DNA of 24,210 nt, taken from assembly GCA_003427395.1 (NCBI GenBank), contig BFEA01000228.1, positions 213,837-238,046 of the forward strand. The letters are read 5' to 3'. This DNA comes from Chara braunii (lineage: Eukaryota > Streptophyta > Charophyceae > Charales > Characeae). Under the pieces are notes generated by a model that was given only the letters and a program-made list of their open reading frames with translations, was not told the DNA's origin and did no database searches. Within the stretch, counting starts at the first letter, position 1; every line of letters starts with the position of its first letter. This document shows, piece by piece, positions 1-9,934 of the stretch. The position numbers and the translations under genes were made by a program.

Positions 1-6
1 TTTCCC

Positions 7-24
7 AAAAAAAAAAAAAAAAAA
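7..24. repeat. poly(A) tract
   Basis: Eighteen consecutive A at the window edge. It could be the tail of a plus-strand retroposon lying outside the window, or a plain homopolymer; nothing beside it decides this. Confidence 0.6.
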
Positions 25-149
25 GTATTGTGCCAAGTCAAGTCCATGGGCATATGCTAAGGAGTCCCAAGACAGTTCCAACAAATGGTTCCAACAACTT
101 CAGTCCCAGTCTTACGGTTCTCGCGGTTGGCATTCCGGTCGTCACCTGT

Positions 150-217
150 TCTGAGTATTCAAACAGAACTTGCATTCGCATCCTCTGAGTATTCAAACAG
201 AACTTGCATTCGCATTC
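150..217. repeat. 34-bp tandem duplication (two units)
   Basis: Units 150-183 and 184-217 differ at only one of 34 positions, which indicates a recent local duplication. The unit starts tctgagtattcaaacagaac. No coding function is recognised. Confidence 0.85.
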
Positions 218-1117
218 ATCCAATTTCATTATCTACGACTCTGCAGGACATCCGCCCAACCCTCAGGACAACTTCCTACAATCGACGGCACACAAGAGCA
301 TCGGCTAAGATCTACGAGGGTTGTCGGGAGACGTGACACTTACCCAGGCTGAAGAACGGCCTCGCCGACCCGAGCGGTACCACTGCCTTGGCCGGAAACA
401 GTATAAGTCACAGGGGTCTGCCCTGTGACCACAGCTTGTGAGGTCTCTCGAGCAGCGCCCTCCAGTCCGCGCCCCCCCGCAGCACTCAGCGTATATGCAA
501 ACCTGCGCAGGATCACAAGGGTCAGGTCCTACGGAGTGTGAGTCGTCCTCCTCACCTTTTGGCTGAGAACTGTTCTACCAGTCTACGGCCCCCTCTGCAG
601 TCAAACTTTTGTCACCCTCTGGTCAGCTGCTGTCAACCCATGTCAGAACAGGGTCCCATGGGCTAGGACCCACCTGCGAAGTTTTACAACGATGCTACCT
701 CCGTTTTCAATCACGTGTGGCATTTCTGGGTGATCGCTGCCGTTGATCACGTGCAGAAGAGACGGCCCATGCGATTTCCACAAAAGGCGGCCGTCCTTTT
801 CCCGCCCCCTCCAATGATAGGATTTGCATTTTTTTTAATTGCTTTTACATTGCTATGAAGTGGGCGCGAAGCTGCATTTTTATGGTTTTCAAAGTTGGGG
901 GGTTGATTTTGCGACTTCGGTTTCCTTTTTTTTAAGCCAGAAATGACACTTTCACATTGTTAAAACCGAAAGCATTGAGTGCCTCTGACAGGTTGCCTCC
1001 GCCCCTAACGGGCTGCTCGGTAGGAATCCTGTTTCATTGGTTTGATGCAAAAAACATATCACCGTTTTGAACTACTACGTACACTTCTTTCGGGTCATCC
1101 TTGTCACAGAAACACTT
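218..1117. other. No gene recognised; one strong hairpin
   Basis: No open frame with recognisable similarity was seen. The one clear structure is a 9-bp perfect hairpin at 407-429 (gtcacaggg, 5-nt loop, ccctgtgac). The 12-bp word gacccctgtgac, present here on the minus strand, also occurs twice in the repeats near 21.7 and 21.9 kb. This may hint at shared repeat ancestry but is too short to prove it. Confidence 0.4.
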
Positions 1118-1143
1118 CGGGGCTCGTTAGACACTCCTTGGAG

Positions 1144-1253
1144 CGTCCTCGGGGCCGAAGGAAGTTTCCTTGGGAGGTTTCAAGGAACTTCCCGCCGTCG
1201 TTCCACCTATCCTTGGGGTGGTCCCCAAGGATGATTCCTTTCGGCCTCCGACG
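1144..1253. repeat. Foldback element with two internal hairpins
   Basis: The outer arms 1144-1163 and 1235-1253 are near-perfect inverted repeats (ccgaaggaa facing ttcctttcgg). Inside are two independent hairpins. One is 1160-1192, with a 12-bp stem, one bulge and an 8-nt loop. The other is 1209-1232, with a perfect 10-bp stem atccttgggg/ccccaaggat around tggt. The whole can fold as a three-armed cruciform. A diverged relative lies at 5700-5875 on the other strand, so this is probably a dispersed non-autonomous foldback element. No target-site duplication was identified. Confidence 0.6.
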
Positions 1254-1274
1254 ACCATTTTCATAATATTATAG

Positions 1275-1898
1275 TCAGCCGCAGGAGGGGCAATGCCTTG
1301 GTCCATTGGGTGATGTCCGTCTGGCTACGGTGTGGTCCAGATGCCAAAGGCGGGAAATTTTGAAAAGCGCTGGCGACCGGAAAAAAAATCCTCTTAAAAA
1401 GCAATGGACCTCCCCGGTCGAAAATCGAATTTCAAATTGGGTGTTGGACATCACGATGGCGAAGCGGTGTGACGCCCAACCTCATGCCCAGCGCGATTTC
1501 CCGATCGGAGTGGGATGATGAGGACCCGGAAGTGCGCAAAAAGGGGGTGTGCCAATGATTTTAGGAAAGTGGGGGTGGAGTCCCAGCTCGGAACTGAGAT
1601 CTCCTGTGACAAGTTTTGGGGTAAAAGCGCAAAAAGGGTGCGTGCAGGTCGTACCTGGCGCTCTTAATCCCTAAAAGGATAAGGGCGGTCCACCTCTTGT
1701 GGTTTGTGCATGGAAGAGAGGCCGCAAATATCGTGTAGCATAAGGTAGATGGCATGGGCAGTGCATCTCAAACTAAAGATCCCGGGGTACTCTTCCTCAA
1801 TCACAGCACCGACAAATCTAAACACTCTTGCATTCCGAACAAAATTGCCCCTAACAACGAATTTGAATTTCGTCAGCTTAAAACCCAGGAAATTACCA
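1275..1898. other. No gene recognised
   Basis: Open frames here are short, overlap on both strands and show no recognisable domain. No repeat structure stands out. Confidence 0.4.
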
Positions 1899-2435
1899 TC
1901 ATCTCTTATTTCGCCTTCGGGGTCGGTCGCGCGGTTCGGCTAGTTGTCGGCGCCGCTCGTAACAGGCTTCAGATTCCGCTGAGGCGGGCTGTAAGCGGAG
2001 GCTGTGCAATCGTTGTTCAGCTTCGGTTTGAGTCTGTTGAGTAGGTCTCGAAGTTCGGCGTGCTCGGTGCTGCTGGCAACCCTCGCGGGGCGGGCTGGAC
2101 CAATAGCGAGCTATGGAATTCCACGGTACCACTGTGAGTTGGTGATATGGGAGGGGGAGATGGAAGGGAGGGAAACGGGTAGTGATAATGACGAAACCCG
2201 GGGATATGTAGTATTGAGTATTGTCCGTATCCGGGTAGTATGGGCCTCTAGGGTCGCTGGTTATAGCCCAGTGGAAATCCCCCGCGCACAGTCGGTCGTG
2301 CTCCGTCAAACAGGGGAATTCCGGGTTTCTCAAGTTTCCCCGTGGTCTAAGTTGTTCGTCTTCCCAATACTTACAATATTCCGGGTTCCTCAGGTTCTCG
2401 GAGTCGGACGCCCAAGAGGGAGGTCTCGCAGCCAT
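1899..2435 (-). CDS. Unrecognised open reading frame, 178 aa (doubtful)
   Basis: This is one of the longer unbroken frames outside the retrotransposons. I recognise no family. The predicted protein is rich in Arg and Pro, and carries the motif LRNPE twice, 21 residues apart. That reflects a 63-bp DNA near-repeat (attccgggtt words near 2322 and 2382). A 158-aa frame runs on the opposite strand over nearly the same interval (2004-2480), so at most one can be real and both may be chance. No splice sites, TATA box or poly(A) signal support expression. Confidence 0.15.
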   Translation of the reverse strand: MAARPPSWASDSENLRNPEYCKYWEDEQLRPRGNLRNPEFPCLTEHDRLCAGDFHWAITSDPRGPYYPDTDNTQYYISPGFVIITTRFPPFHLPLPYHQLTVVPWNSIARYWSSPPREGCQQHRARRTSRPTQQTQTEAEQRLHSLRLQPASAESEACYERRRQLAEPRDRPRRRNKR

Positions 2436-2497
2436 GTCCGTTTAGTAAGCCGAATCCCCCGCATTCTTACACGGGGTTAAGGTCGACTCACGCAGAC

Positions 2498-2553
2498 GAG
2501 CGCGTACGTGGTGACTCGACTTTCTCGAGATCACGATCGTACGCGCGAGCGCA
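2498..2553. repeat. Imperfect inverted repeat (hairpin)
   Basis: The arms gcgcgtacg and cgtacgcgc enclose a second, imperfect stem (gtgactcga facing tcgagatcac). No function can be assigned. Confidence 0.45.
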
Positions 2554-4090
2554 CGTAAGGAACAGTCGATTGGTTCCGTGTGCCGGTCACATTCAACATA
2601 AGTGCAAATATCCTACCAATCACTACATGTCATACATGTGACGCAAAAGGAGGGAAGAGGGAGCAGGATGATCAACGACTAGACTCTAAACATCCAAAGC
2701 GAGCATTTCTAATCCGATCTGATCGTGTAGCTCACGCTGGCTAGTCATTGGTCAGAGACGGAACAGGCATTGTAAAACAGATTGGACATCCGAAAAGATC
2801 GCTAATAAAGGGGAATTTACATTCATTTCATGCATACATACTGAGTGAAGCAACAAGGAAAATCCGAGACAATGTACAAGAGAAAAAAAAAAGGAGGGCC
2901 GTGATAAAGAAATCTACCATATCAGGATCCAAAATTATACAGATGAACAAAGGAAAGAAGAAACAACGAAAATGAACCTTATTCCGCACCCACACAACCG
3001 CTCTCTCTCTCTCTCTCTGCTCCCAATGCGGGCAGTCCGTCGCCTCCCATCAACAATCACGATACCGGCAGTCCGTCGCCGGGTATCAACGCAGAGTTGT
3101 CACCCCGCTTGGTCCAAGCATGTAAGCCAGGTTCGCCCGTGCGCCACAGTCCATCGTGGCCCCGCATGTCAACCCCGCATACCCAACACCAGCTCGTCGG
3201 ATCGCCCAACTCTCGCACTCACTTACCTTCCAAACTTGCTCGTTAGCCGACCCTCACTGATCACGCTAACCTCGAAATTCTTAGAGAGAAAACTAATCAC
3301 GCGTGCGAAATTTATAGCATGCATGCCTGGGCGAAAGGTACTGGATTAAGCCCAGGTGGACAATAAAGGAAGAGAGGAAGTGCCTACGTCTGCAGGGCCA
3401 GGCCGCGACGTGGGGGTCGTAGCCACACTCCACGCATCGATCCGGTCATGCAGGCGGTTTGACCAATTAGAACAGAGTATGTGAGGCGAGGAGGAAGAAG
3501 AAGAAGGCGGGCAAACATAGGAAAAACAAGAAATAAGAAAGGTTACAGTTACGATCGCGCCCGCCAAAAACGACAGTTGCACAAGATGAAAGGCGCGATC
3601 TTGTTAGAACCTAGTTCCCCGCGCAACAAGATGCGTGCGAACGCTGCGCGACAAAATTCAGAGTACCTAAATTCCTAATCTAAGTCCTAGTTGCAAAAAA
3701 AAAATTCGAAAAGAAAAACAATTCTGAGAGCCCGTGGGGGTTCGATATCAGTTAAAAATTCAAAAAACGATGTTCCCGCGCGATGATCGCGCCAACATCC
3801 CCAGTGCTCACAACAAAACAAGAAAGGAAAAGAAAAAGCTATGGTACAATTATTCTTCGCGCTCGCCACGGCGCGACTACCCAACCGTTGGCACGAGATT
3901 TTCCCGACACTGATCCGACAACTTCCAGCAAAAATAAGAAGAAAACGAGGGCATCCATGCAACTAGCCCGTCCGACCCTCTTCCACAGCTCACCCCTTCG
4001 ATCCGTCGTATTCCCCCCCCCGGCAGCCTCGCGCAGAAAGTCGCGCAATTACAGAAAGTAGTTCGTCACAGCGGGGCAGGGGTGGCATCC
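2554..4090. other. No gene recognised; purine-rich spacer with (CT)9
   Basis: Contains a (CT)9 microsatellite at 3001-3018 and a 36-bp-spaced duplication of gcagtccgtcgcc (3032 and 3068). Only short open frames are present, rich in Lys/Arg or low in complexity. Nothing is recognisable as a protein family. Confidence 0.4.
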
Positions 4091-4749
4091 ATATCTGCGA
4101 CGGTGGAAACATGCATTTGCATCGGCGCAGCGGAGTCCTCGTACGTCGTCACAAATTTGTGAGCGCCCCGCGAAGGTCCATTGCCATCACCTCTGCATGC
4201 CTCCGCGCCTATGTCTTGAGTCGAGCACACGCGAGGAACGTTGTCGGGGACTTGGCGCTGAGGTTACCGTGGTCATGGCGAGTTGGTAGGTTGTTGTATT
4301 TTCGTGGTTCATGAGCATTGCAACACACGTGCCGATGGAGGGCGGTAGCGATGACGGACGTGCGAAGTTGACGACGATCGAGAAAACGGTTGTGACGCCC
4401 GTGCTCTTTCGTTGTCAGCAGGAGAGGGCATTGGGCAGAATGAGAGCGCAAATCCGCGCATGGAGGAGGAAAACGCTTCATCGAGTTCCGGTCGAAGGGC
4501 TTCATATCGTGGCCATTACGAAGGCTGCAGTTTAGGTTTGCTGCACCATGGGTTGCAGTGTTCTTCCATGAGCGACTCCGAGGTGGTGGATGAAAAGGAG
4601 GATGGGGGGGGGCATGGGAGGATTTCAGGCAATGAGATGATGCGACAGCGGGGTACTTATGGCAGAAGATGCACATGTCACCACGTGTCTTTCAGGCGAT
4701 GGCGATTGCATCTAGTGTGGACGAACGCCCGCGGGATGCGCTGCCGATG

Positions 4750-5323
4750 TCGATGTCGACTGCAGCCCGTGTCGATCCCTCGTCTTCTCTGCTTGAGGGT
4801 TTCGATAGAGTTTGACCATCAACGATAGAGGAAGCACACGTGGAACGGGAGGACCACGATAAGCAAAATCGTGACTAGGAGCAACAGTGGCAACCTTCAA
4901 TAGAGGTCGGCCATCAACAACACGTACGACAGGGCTGTAATTCTACGACTACGGTGAAGGTCCACCGAACGACGATGATGAAGGGAGCATCAGGTAGAGG
5001 ATAACATATGACACATGCACTCTAACGGGTCGTACGCCCTTGCACTGCGAGCCGGGTTGTGGCCTATGTAGTGACTTCTGAAGTGGTCCATTGAAGACAT
5101 GTTCTTCGCCTGCTGCCCGTCTATGCTGACCGCAGCTGACGTCCTTCTTCGTAGACCGCCTCTTACGTGTACATCCAGGCACCCTGCCGAGGAAGTAGAC
5201 GTGGAAGAAGACGACAAGGACAAACAAAAGGATGACCAGAAGCAGCAGCGGCAGCCTTCGAAAGATGTTGGCCATGGAAGGCACGTGGGGAAGGGCAGTA
5301 GCTAGACGACAACGGTATACCTC
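4750..5323 (+). repeat. Diverged duplicated segment with coding-like pattern
   Basis: 4828-4962 aligns without gaps to 5189-5323 (offset 361 bp) at roughly two-thirds identity, and similarity continues weakly upstream to about 4750. Read on the plus strand, both copies give related acidic/Gln-rich peptides. They share the spaced pattern EE-V/A-x-VE...DKQ...QPS...VGH...HV. The first copy has an in-frame stop. A further partial copy starts at 4801 (ttcgatagag, compared with ttcaatagag at 4896). This looks like a decayed gene encoding a repetitive protein, but I do not recognise the family. On the minus strand the second copy reads through a Leu/Val-rich stretch that resembles a membrane segment; I think that is a shadow. 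Confidence 0.45.
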
Positions 5324-5699
5324 CAACAAACTGCGACGAAGAGGCCTGCAAACGGCCGACCCCAACATGGGACAAATGCCTTGTAATATTTTTCATCGCG
5401 GAATAAAGTGGGCAATCGGAGGAAGGGGGGTCGGCTGAAGTACTCAAATTTGTCGACCATTCGACCCCTTTCCGTTTGGCGGCATGCACTTCGAGGGAGA
5501 ACACTGGTCAACGACGTCCACGGGGGTCGGCCGGCCACCAACGGTTACCGTTGGCGTAAGATTCCTGGAAGCCGAACGTTGAAGACCCAAGATATCCGTG
5601 CGCTGCCCGGTAGGAACTCCAATGCACCAGTCCACGAAAATTTCTTGCCGACGATGGGTGCCCTCGCCGCTCCGATCATCATGGATCCTTGACCTCCAA

Positions 5700-5875
5700 G
5701 GAACCTCGAGAGGTCCCTTAGGGAATGTCACCAAATGGTTGTAGCCCGAGGACGCCCCAAGGATTCCCCAAGGAAATGTTTTCACTTTTTTTTTTCTTTT
5801 TCATCCCTAAGGATAGGTGGAACGAAATTTTCGTCAGGGGATTTACGCGCCCGAGGAGTGTCTAAAGAGCCCCTT
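5700..5875 (-). repeat. Diverged relative of the 1144-1253 foldback family
   Basis: The reverse complement of this stretch shares ttagacactcc, ttccacctatcctt and cgtcctcgggc-type words, in a partly shuffled order, with the 1118-1253 region. It also carries several ccaagga/tccttgg inverted words. It is interrupted by a T-rich stretch (5785-5802). It is probably a degenerate member of the same non-autonomous repeat family. Confidence 0.4.
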
Positions 5876-6301
5876 TTTCGTTTGCTTTCAACAACAACGA
5901 ATGACTTTTCTCATTTTAAAATGATTATTTAATTCTGTAAAAAATACAAAAATCGCGTCACCCAAGTTGTAAAACTTGGCTAGTGGGTCCGAGCCCCAGT
6001 GACCAAGGCTTATCAAGTATAATACAACGCCAAAACATGCCAATAATAATAATACAACACTAAGAAAGAAGAGTAAAGATGAGATGAAGAAGTAACGAGT
6101 AGGGGTTATGGGCTATTCCAAGTCAGCTGAGGATTTATTTGAGACAAACAAGGGATGCTGAGCCCATCCTCAGCATATTCTTTTTACAAGGGATGCTGGG
6201 CCCGGTTACCAACTATTTATTATTATTCAAAACCTATCAAGGGACGCTTGTGATGCGCAAACCTTTCACCCCGTGCGCCGTTCCGTAGCTGTGAACGGCG
6301 A

Positions 6302-6685
6302 TCAGAGTAAAGTGGGGGTGTGGCCGACGATTTTTGGCCGGTGGGGTTGAATCGCCCGAACGGAACAAAGTCTTTTGATGTATTTAGCGGTATCCGCAAA
6401 GACAGTCAAATTCTTACGCGCTTTCGCGCCTTCGTGGGATTCAGACGCGAAGCGTTTGCTCTTCGAGCCGTAAGGTTGCCACCGCATACTTCGAAAGATG
6501 TTGTGGCCAAGGAAAGGTACTCCTTTCGACACATGGGTAATATAGGTTTTGTCCATACTCATTGTTAATTGAAGTTTGTCTCTAAGGAACGATTCCAATT
6601 CAAATCTCACATTCACTGCTTTTGATCGTGGACCAGAGATTGCTACTTGTTTCGTACTAAGGCGTTCCTTGAACTTGGACCGTCG
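6302..6685 (-). pseudogene. Group II intron reverse transcriptase/maturase fragment
   Basis: The frame is open from 6685 down to a TGA at 6302; the first Met is at 6616. The translation matches the late part of a group II intron RT domain. It has SGPRSKA, then FLRDKLQLTMSMDKTYITH, then GVPFLGHNI, corresponding to the family pattern 'L-x-L...S-x-x-KT-x-ITH...G-x-x-FLGY-x-I' (RT block 7). A basic stretch follows that may be the start of the thumb/X domain. The usual catalytic YADD block should lie just upstream (about 6650-6680), but the DNA there does not encode it, and a stop occurs at 6686. The fragment therefore cannot be active. In plants and charophytes such ORFs are typical of mitochondrial or plastid introns, so a nuclear insertion of organelle DNA is my preferred origin. 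A nuclear-encoded maturase relic is the alternative. Confidence 0.7.
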
Positions 6686-6968
6686 TTAATGGCAAAAGAT
6701 ACAAGGGATGGAGAGAGAGATTACTCTGAAGCGACCCGCTCTGTCCTGTTTTCAAGAACTTACGCTCGCCGAGGAGACGAAAATCGACGTGCTACTGGTC
6801 GATCATCAACAAAACCCGAAAAGGAAAAGAAAAGGACAAGTAAGCAAAATTTACCGCTTCCTTTTTTGTGCCAGCTTCGTGCGAACTTTGTGGCGGCTGC
6901 TCGAGAATATGAAATTTACAGGCCTCGGTGTGAGATTCGTCGAGCCCGCGCGAGCGTCCTAACGCGGT

Positions 6969-7031
6969 GTCACCGAGTGTCGGTTGGGCGGAGGGAACCT
7001 AGGTTCGAAAGTGAGCCGGGAGCGCGCCCTC
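6969..7031 (+). repeat. tRNA-promoter-like A and B boxes (possible SINE head)
   Basis: A stretch resembling a tRNA A box (caccgagtgtcggttgggc) is followed by a B-box-like taggttcgaaagtgagcc about 30 nt later. That order and spacing suit a tRNA-derived SINE head. No acceptor stem pairs, so it is not a functional tRNA. Confidence 0.3.
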
Positions 7032-7245
7032 GTCGCGGGAGAGTTTTGGGAATCGAGCCGCACCTTCGTATCCGAACACTAGTCTTCGCCAGGAACACAA
7101 ATCCCCCTGACGACACCAAGAGCAGTTAAACTGACGCCGCCACGTGGCGTGGGCCGCGGACCAGGGCAACACTGTCAGATCGGTGTAGGGTAGTATCAGG
7201 GGAGGGGAAGAGAACCGGTCAATCAACACAAACCCACTCCCTGCT

Positions 7246-7257
7246 ATGTGGCAGACC
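7246..7257. repeat. Target-site duplication, left copy, of LINE copy A
   Basis: The sequence atgtggcagacc directly abuts the poly(T) end of LINE copy A and matches 11 of 12 bases at 8193-8204 (atgtggcaggcc), exactly where ORF2 similarity begins. Confidence 0.6.
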
Positions 7258-7520
7258 TTTTTTTTTTTTTTATAACCCATAATGTCAGATAAGAGTGATG
7301 ATAAGAGCATACACTCCTACCTGACTCACTAGGGGCTCCATTCTATTGGTGGGGAGTTGCACCTCTACTGGAAAATGGGTCCATCGTCCCATTGAATAGC
7401 AATGAAAGGGTAGGGTACAACTCATGCTGGGAACCGGGCCAAGCGTCCCTTTTGATCCGTGGATACTGAGCGTAGAGTGGTAACGTCCTGAATCTTATGC
7501 CTCTTCACCCTGACTAGGGC

Positions 7521-7913
7521 GCCAAATATACATGACCACCTAGCACTTAAACCTACTCATTTGACTGAGAATCTGAAAATCCGAGCAAGCTCTTCAAAGG
7601 CAAAATGCTACTTATCGTGAAGGTCTTTCAAGCGCATACCATGACTTGGGAACCAAGCACATCCCCGATGGGGGGAAAGGAGCAAGAAAATCCGACAGAG
7701 GCCTTAAGGGTATAGTGGGATCAGACGCCGAATATACATGACCACCTAGCACTTAAACCTACTCATTTGACTGAGAATCTGGCAATTTGGGGAAGCTCTT
7801 CAAAGGCAAAAAACGCTATTCAAGTGCATACCATGATCTGGGAACCAAGAACAACCCTGATGGGGGGAAAGGATCAGGGAAATCTGACAGAGGCCTTAAG
7901 GGTATAGTGGGAT
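7521..7913. repeat. Tandem duplication inside LINE copy A
   Basis: Units 7521-7726 (206 bp) and 7727-7913 both begin gcc(a/g)aatatacatgacc and end near gccttaagggtatagtggg. The second unit is shorter by a small internal deletion. On the minus strand each unit covers the last codons of ORF2 plus early 3' UTR, so the ORF2 C-terminal code occurs twice. The duplication arose in the element itself or after insertion. Confidence 0.85.
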
Positions 7914-8192
7914 CAATATTACTCCAATCATTGAAGAGCAAGCGGTAATTTCTTGGAATCTCATCCTGAACATTCCCTTGTGTTCCTTCCCATTTCACCT
8001 GCCCCAACCTCTCTCCTTGGTCTCTTCCAAGCCAACTCTGATTGAATGTTTTAATATGTTGCAAAATTTTCTTTTCTAATGAAAGAAATTGTAGTTTTTT
8101 CCTTTAGGGTTTCCCATATGGTAGTAATCTCTGATTGGATTTGTTGCTTAATGGTTTTTGTGAATTCAAGACCATCTAGACGAGCGCCTTCC
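7816..8192 (-). pseudogene. LINE ORF2 C-terminal remnant (copy A)
   Basis: Two minus-strand frames, 8192 to about 8060 and 8064 to 7816, together encode the end of a LINE ORF2 protein, joined by a frameshift near 8060. The order of features matches copy B: an EG...FTK-type helix, a WLG block, an 'E-(I/V)-PR-x-Y' block and a Pro-rich end. In copy B the equivalents are EGEDRLEKL, DWLGEDREG and EEVPRDYHL. No RT, endonuclease or zinc region is present because of the 5' truncation. It ends at a TAG at 7816. This is a non-functional fragment of a retrotransposon polyprotein. Confidence 0.65.
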
Positions 8193-8204
8193 ATGTGGCA
8201 GGCC
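8193..8204. repeat. Target-site duplication, right copy, of LINE copy A
   Basis: The sequence atgtggcaggcc pairs with 7246-7257 (11 of 12 bases). Confidence 0.55.
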
Positions 8205-8416
8205 CTAGCGGGGTTATACAAATGAATTTGCTCGGTTCGCCTCAGAGTGCTCCGCACGTCCGCTTCGCAGTACACGCTATCGTCGTCTGCGATCGGGAAG
8301 GATGACTGCACGCTGTGGTGGACTGAGATGAAGGGTGAGCACGGGCAAGGGCCCTCACTCGCGTGTGTCGAGATGAACGCCGGCTCCATGCAAGGATCAA
8401 TGATAGAACCCGCCTT

Positions 8417-8418
<2 letters not shown>

Positions 8419-8482
<64 letters not shown>
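8419..8482. repeat. (CT)n microsatellite
   Basis: About 64 bases of nearly pure CT repeat running straight into the adapter at 8483. A second low-complexity run, (GT)12, lies at 8531-8554 on the other side. Confidence 0.9.
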
Positions 8483-8484
<2 letters not shown>

Positions 8485-8520
8485 GTCTCTTATACACATC
8501 TAGATGTGTATAAGAGACAG
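8483..8520. other. Nextera mate-pair junction adapter (artefact)
   Basis: 8483-8501 is CTGTCTCTTATACACATCT, the 19-bp Tn5 mosaic end used in Nextera kits. 8502-8520 is its exact reverse complement. The 38-bp head-to-head pair is the circularisation junction left in Nextera mate-pair libraries. It sits between (CT)n and (GT)n tracts, where an assembler could easily mis-join. Open frames crossing it contain the giveaway peptides CLLYTSRCV, MYKRQ and MCIRDR and are spurious. This is not a natural transposon end, because neither transposase nor flanking IS sequence is present. Confidence 0.97.
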
Positions 8521-8554
8521 CTCTTTCTCTGTGTGTGTGTGTGTGTGTGTGTGT

Positions 8555-9930
8555 TAACGTGAATGCTGGTTCAGGGATCCGGGGGTGTGATCGTGGTTTA
8601 GTTAATAGGACGAAGGTGACATCGGTCGAGTTGCAGAGATATCAACCGCGTCGCGGAGACGCGGGCGACTGATCTCCCTGGTTATCGAGTGTAAATCGTG
8701 GGGCACGCCAACCCATGTGTCCCGGATTTCCTGCGAGCACGAAGGGGGAGAGAAGGGGAAGAGGTTGACGCCAATCTCGCGCATACACACGACGTTGGGA
8801 TTGGAAAAAGGGTCAGGGGAAGGGAGGGAGATCCAACACACTCATGCATCCATGCAGACGGTCGACACCCAACATTCCCCATAAGTGCACCTGTAACTGC
8901 CCACACATCTACTTATCCGATTATTTTGGACAGTGAGATATTCAACATCCATAAACTCTCGTACCATAACATGCATATAACAAAATACTCATACTTCAAC
9001 ACCTTGCACACATCACACTTGGACAACTTAAAGAAGAAATTGAGATAAAAGTGAGTTCCTCACTATGCAAAATTTCTCACACGGTTGGCCGCCCTGGGCC
9101 GTGACCCCAATCTGCCAGAACCACCGATAACCATAGCCACAAGGCTCTGCCGCTGCTGACGTCCGATCTCCATCACTGCTCAGTCACTCCGACTGCCTTA
9201 CCCCCAAGTCTATCGTTAGGCCCGTCCCACGTCGTCATTCCGACCGTCACTTGGGCACGTCAAGCTTGTTCGACGCTGCGGACCTCGCTCATAGCTCACG
9301 CAATATTGCAACCGAGATCAAAGAGGGCTAGAGCAAGGGGCTGCAATAATTTATAGCGAGGAAGGCGGCGGGGTGCCAACGCGAGGTGCGGGTAGCAAGG
9401 GGTGTAGATGAGCTGGACAAAAGAAGGGCCAACTTGAAGGTTTCAGGAAGATCTAAGGACGCGAGTTAAACGTTCTGTGTGATTGGGGTGGTCGTTCAAG
9501 TGGTGTGCATTTGCCGCTTTCACCACATTGATCCAACCATCCCAATTACATAACCAATCACTCGCGATCATGGGTAAGGGGAGGATCGAACTTCGCTCCT
9601 GGGAAGACAGAGAGGCATGCAAGAAAAGGAGCGTGTAGCAAGAAGGGAAGATGACGCGGAAATGCAAAGCGAGGGAAGGGGTTTACGCCACGTACAAAAA
9701 AATTAAAAATTTGTCGCGAGCACATCATCATGCAAAAATTAAGATTCTCGCCCACACTAATTCCTAAATGTTTCTTGGATTTTTCGGCGTGATCGCTAAC
9801 CGTCCGCACGGAGAAATCATAAGTTTTTGTTTCCCCCCCCCTCCCTTGTTTCAAGAAGAAGAAGAAAAATAAAAAAGAAAAATAGGCCCCACCTTTCCAG
9901 ATCACCCAGAACCCGTACTTCGTGGGATTT
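8555..9930. other. No gene recognised
   Basis: Mixed-composition DNA with short frames on both strands, none with a recognisable domain. There is a C run at 9833-9842 and an A-rich stretch at about 9855-9885. No repeat or splice signal convinced me. Confidence 0.4.
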
Positions 9931-9934
9931 TCCC

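Larger units (their letters stand above)
7258..8192 (-). mobile_element. LINE copy A, 5'-truncated, plant L1 type
   Basis: On the minus strand the element runs from the 3' part of ORF2 (8192 down to about 7816), through a 3' UTR, to an A tail seen as T14 at 7258-7271. It is flanked by an imperfect 12-bp TSD. The 3' UTR contains the core shared with copies B, C and D (7333-7390). Its 3' portion carries an internal tandem duplication (7521-7913). The tail, TSD and abrupt start of homology fit target-primed reverse transcription with 5' truncation. Confidence 0.75.

Noticed and set aside
3082-3097. 16-nt match (GGTATCAACGCAGAGT) to part of the SMART cDNA primer
   Set aside because: The left half, up to atcaac, is explained by a local 36-bp-spaced duplication (3031 and 3067), and the primer's 5' and 3' ends do not match. 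Unlike the complete Nextera junction, chance is the simpler reading, though an adapter screen would settle it.
4949-5368. 139-aa minus-strand frame with a Leu/Val-rich membrane-like stretch
   Set aside because: It lies antisense to a Gln/Asp/Lys-rich plus-strand segment, which would produce such a stretch as its shadow, and the duplicated copy does not keep it.
8051-8513. Long frames of Arg-Glu or Ser-Leu repeats ending in CLLYTSRCV or starting MYKRQ/MCIRD
   Set aside because: They are translations of the (CT)n tract and the Nextera adapter.
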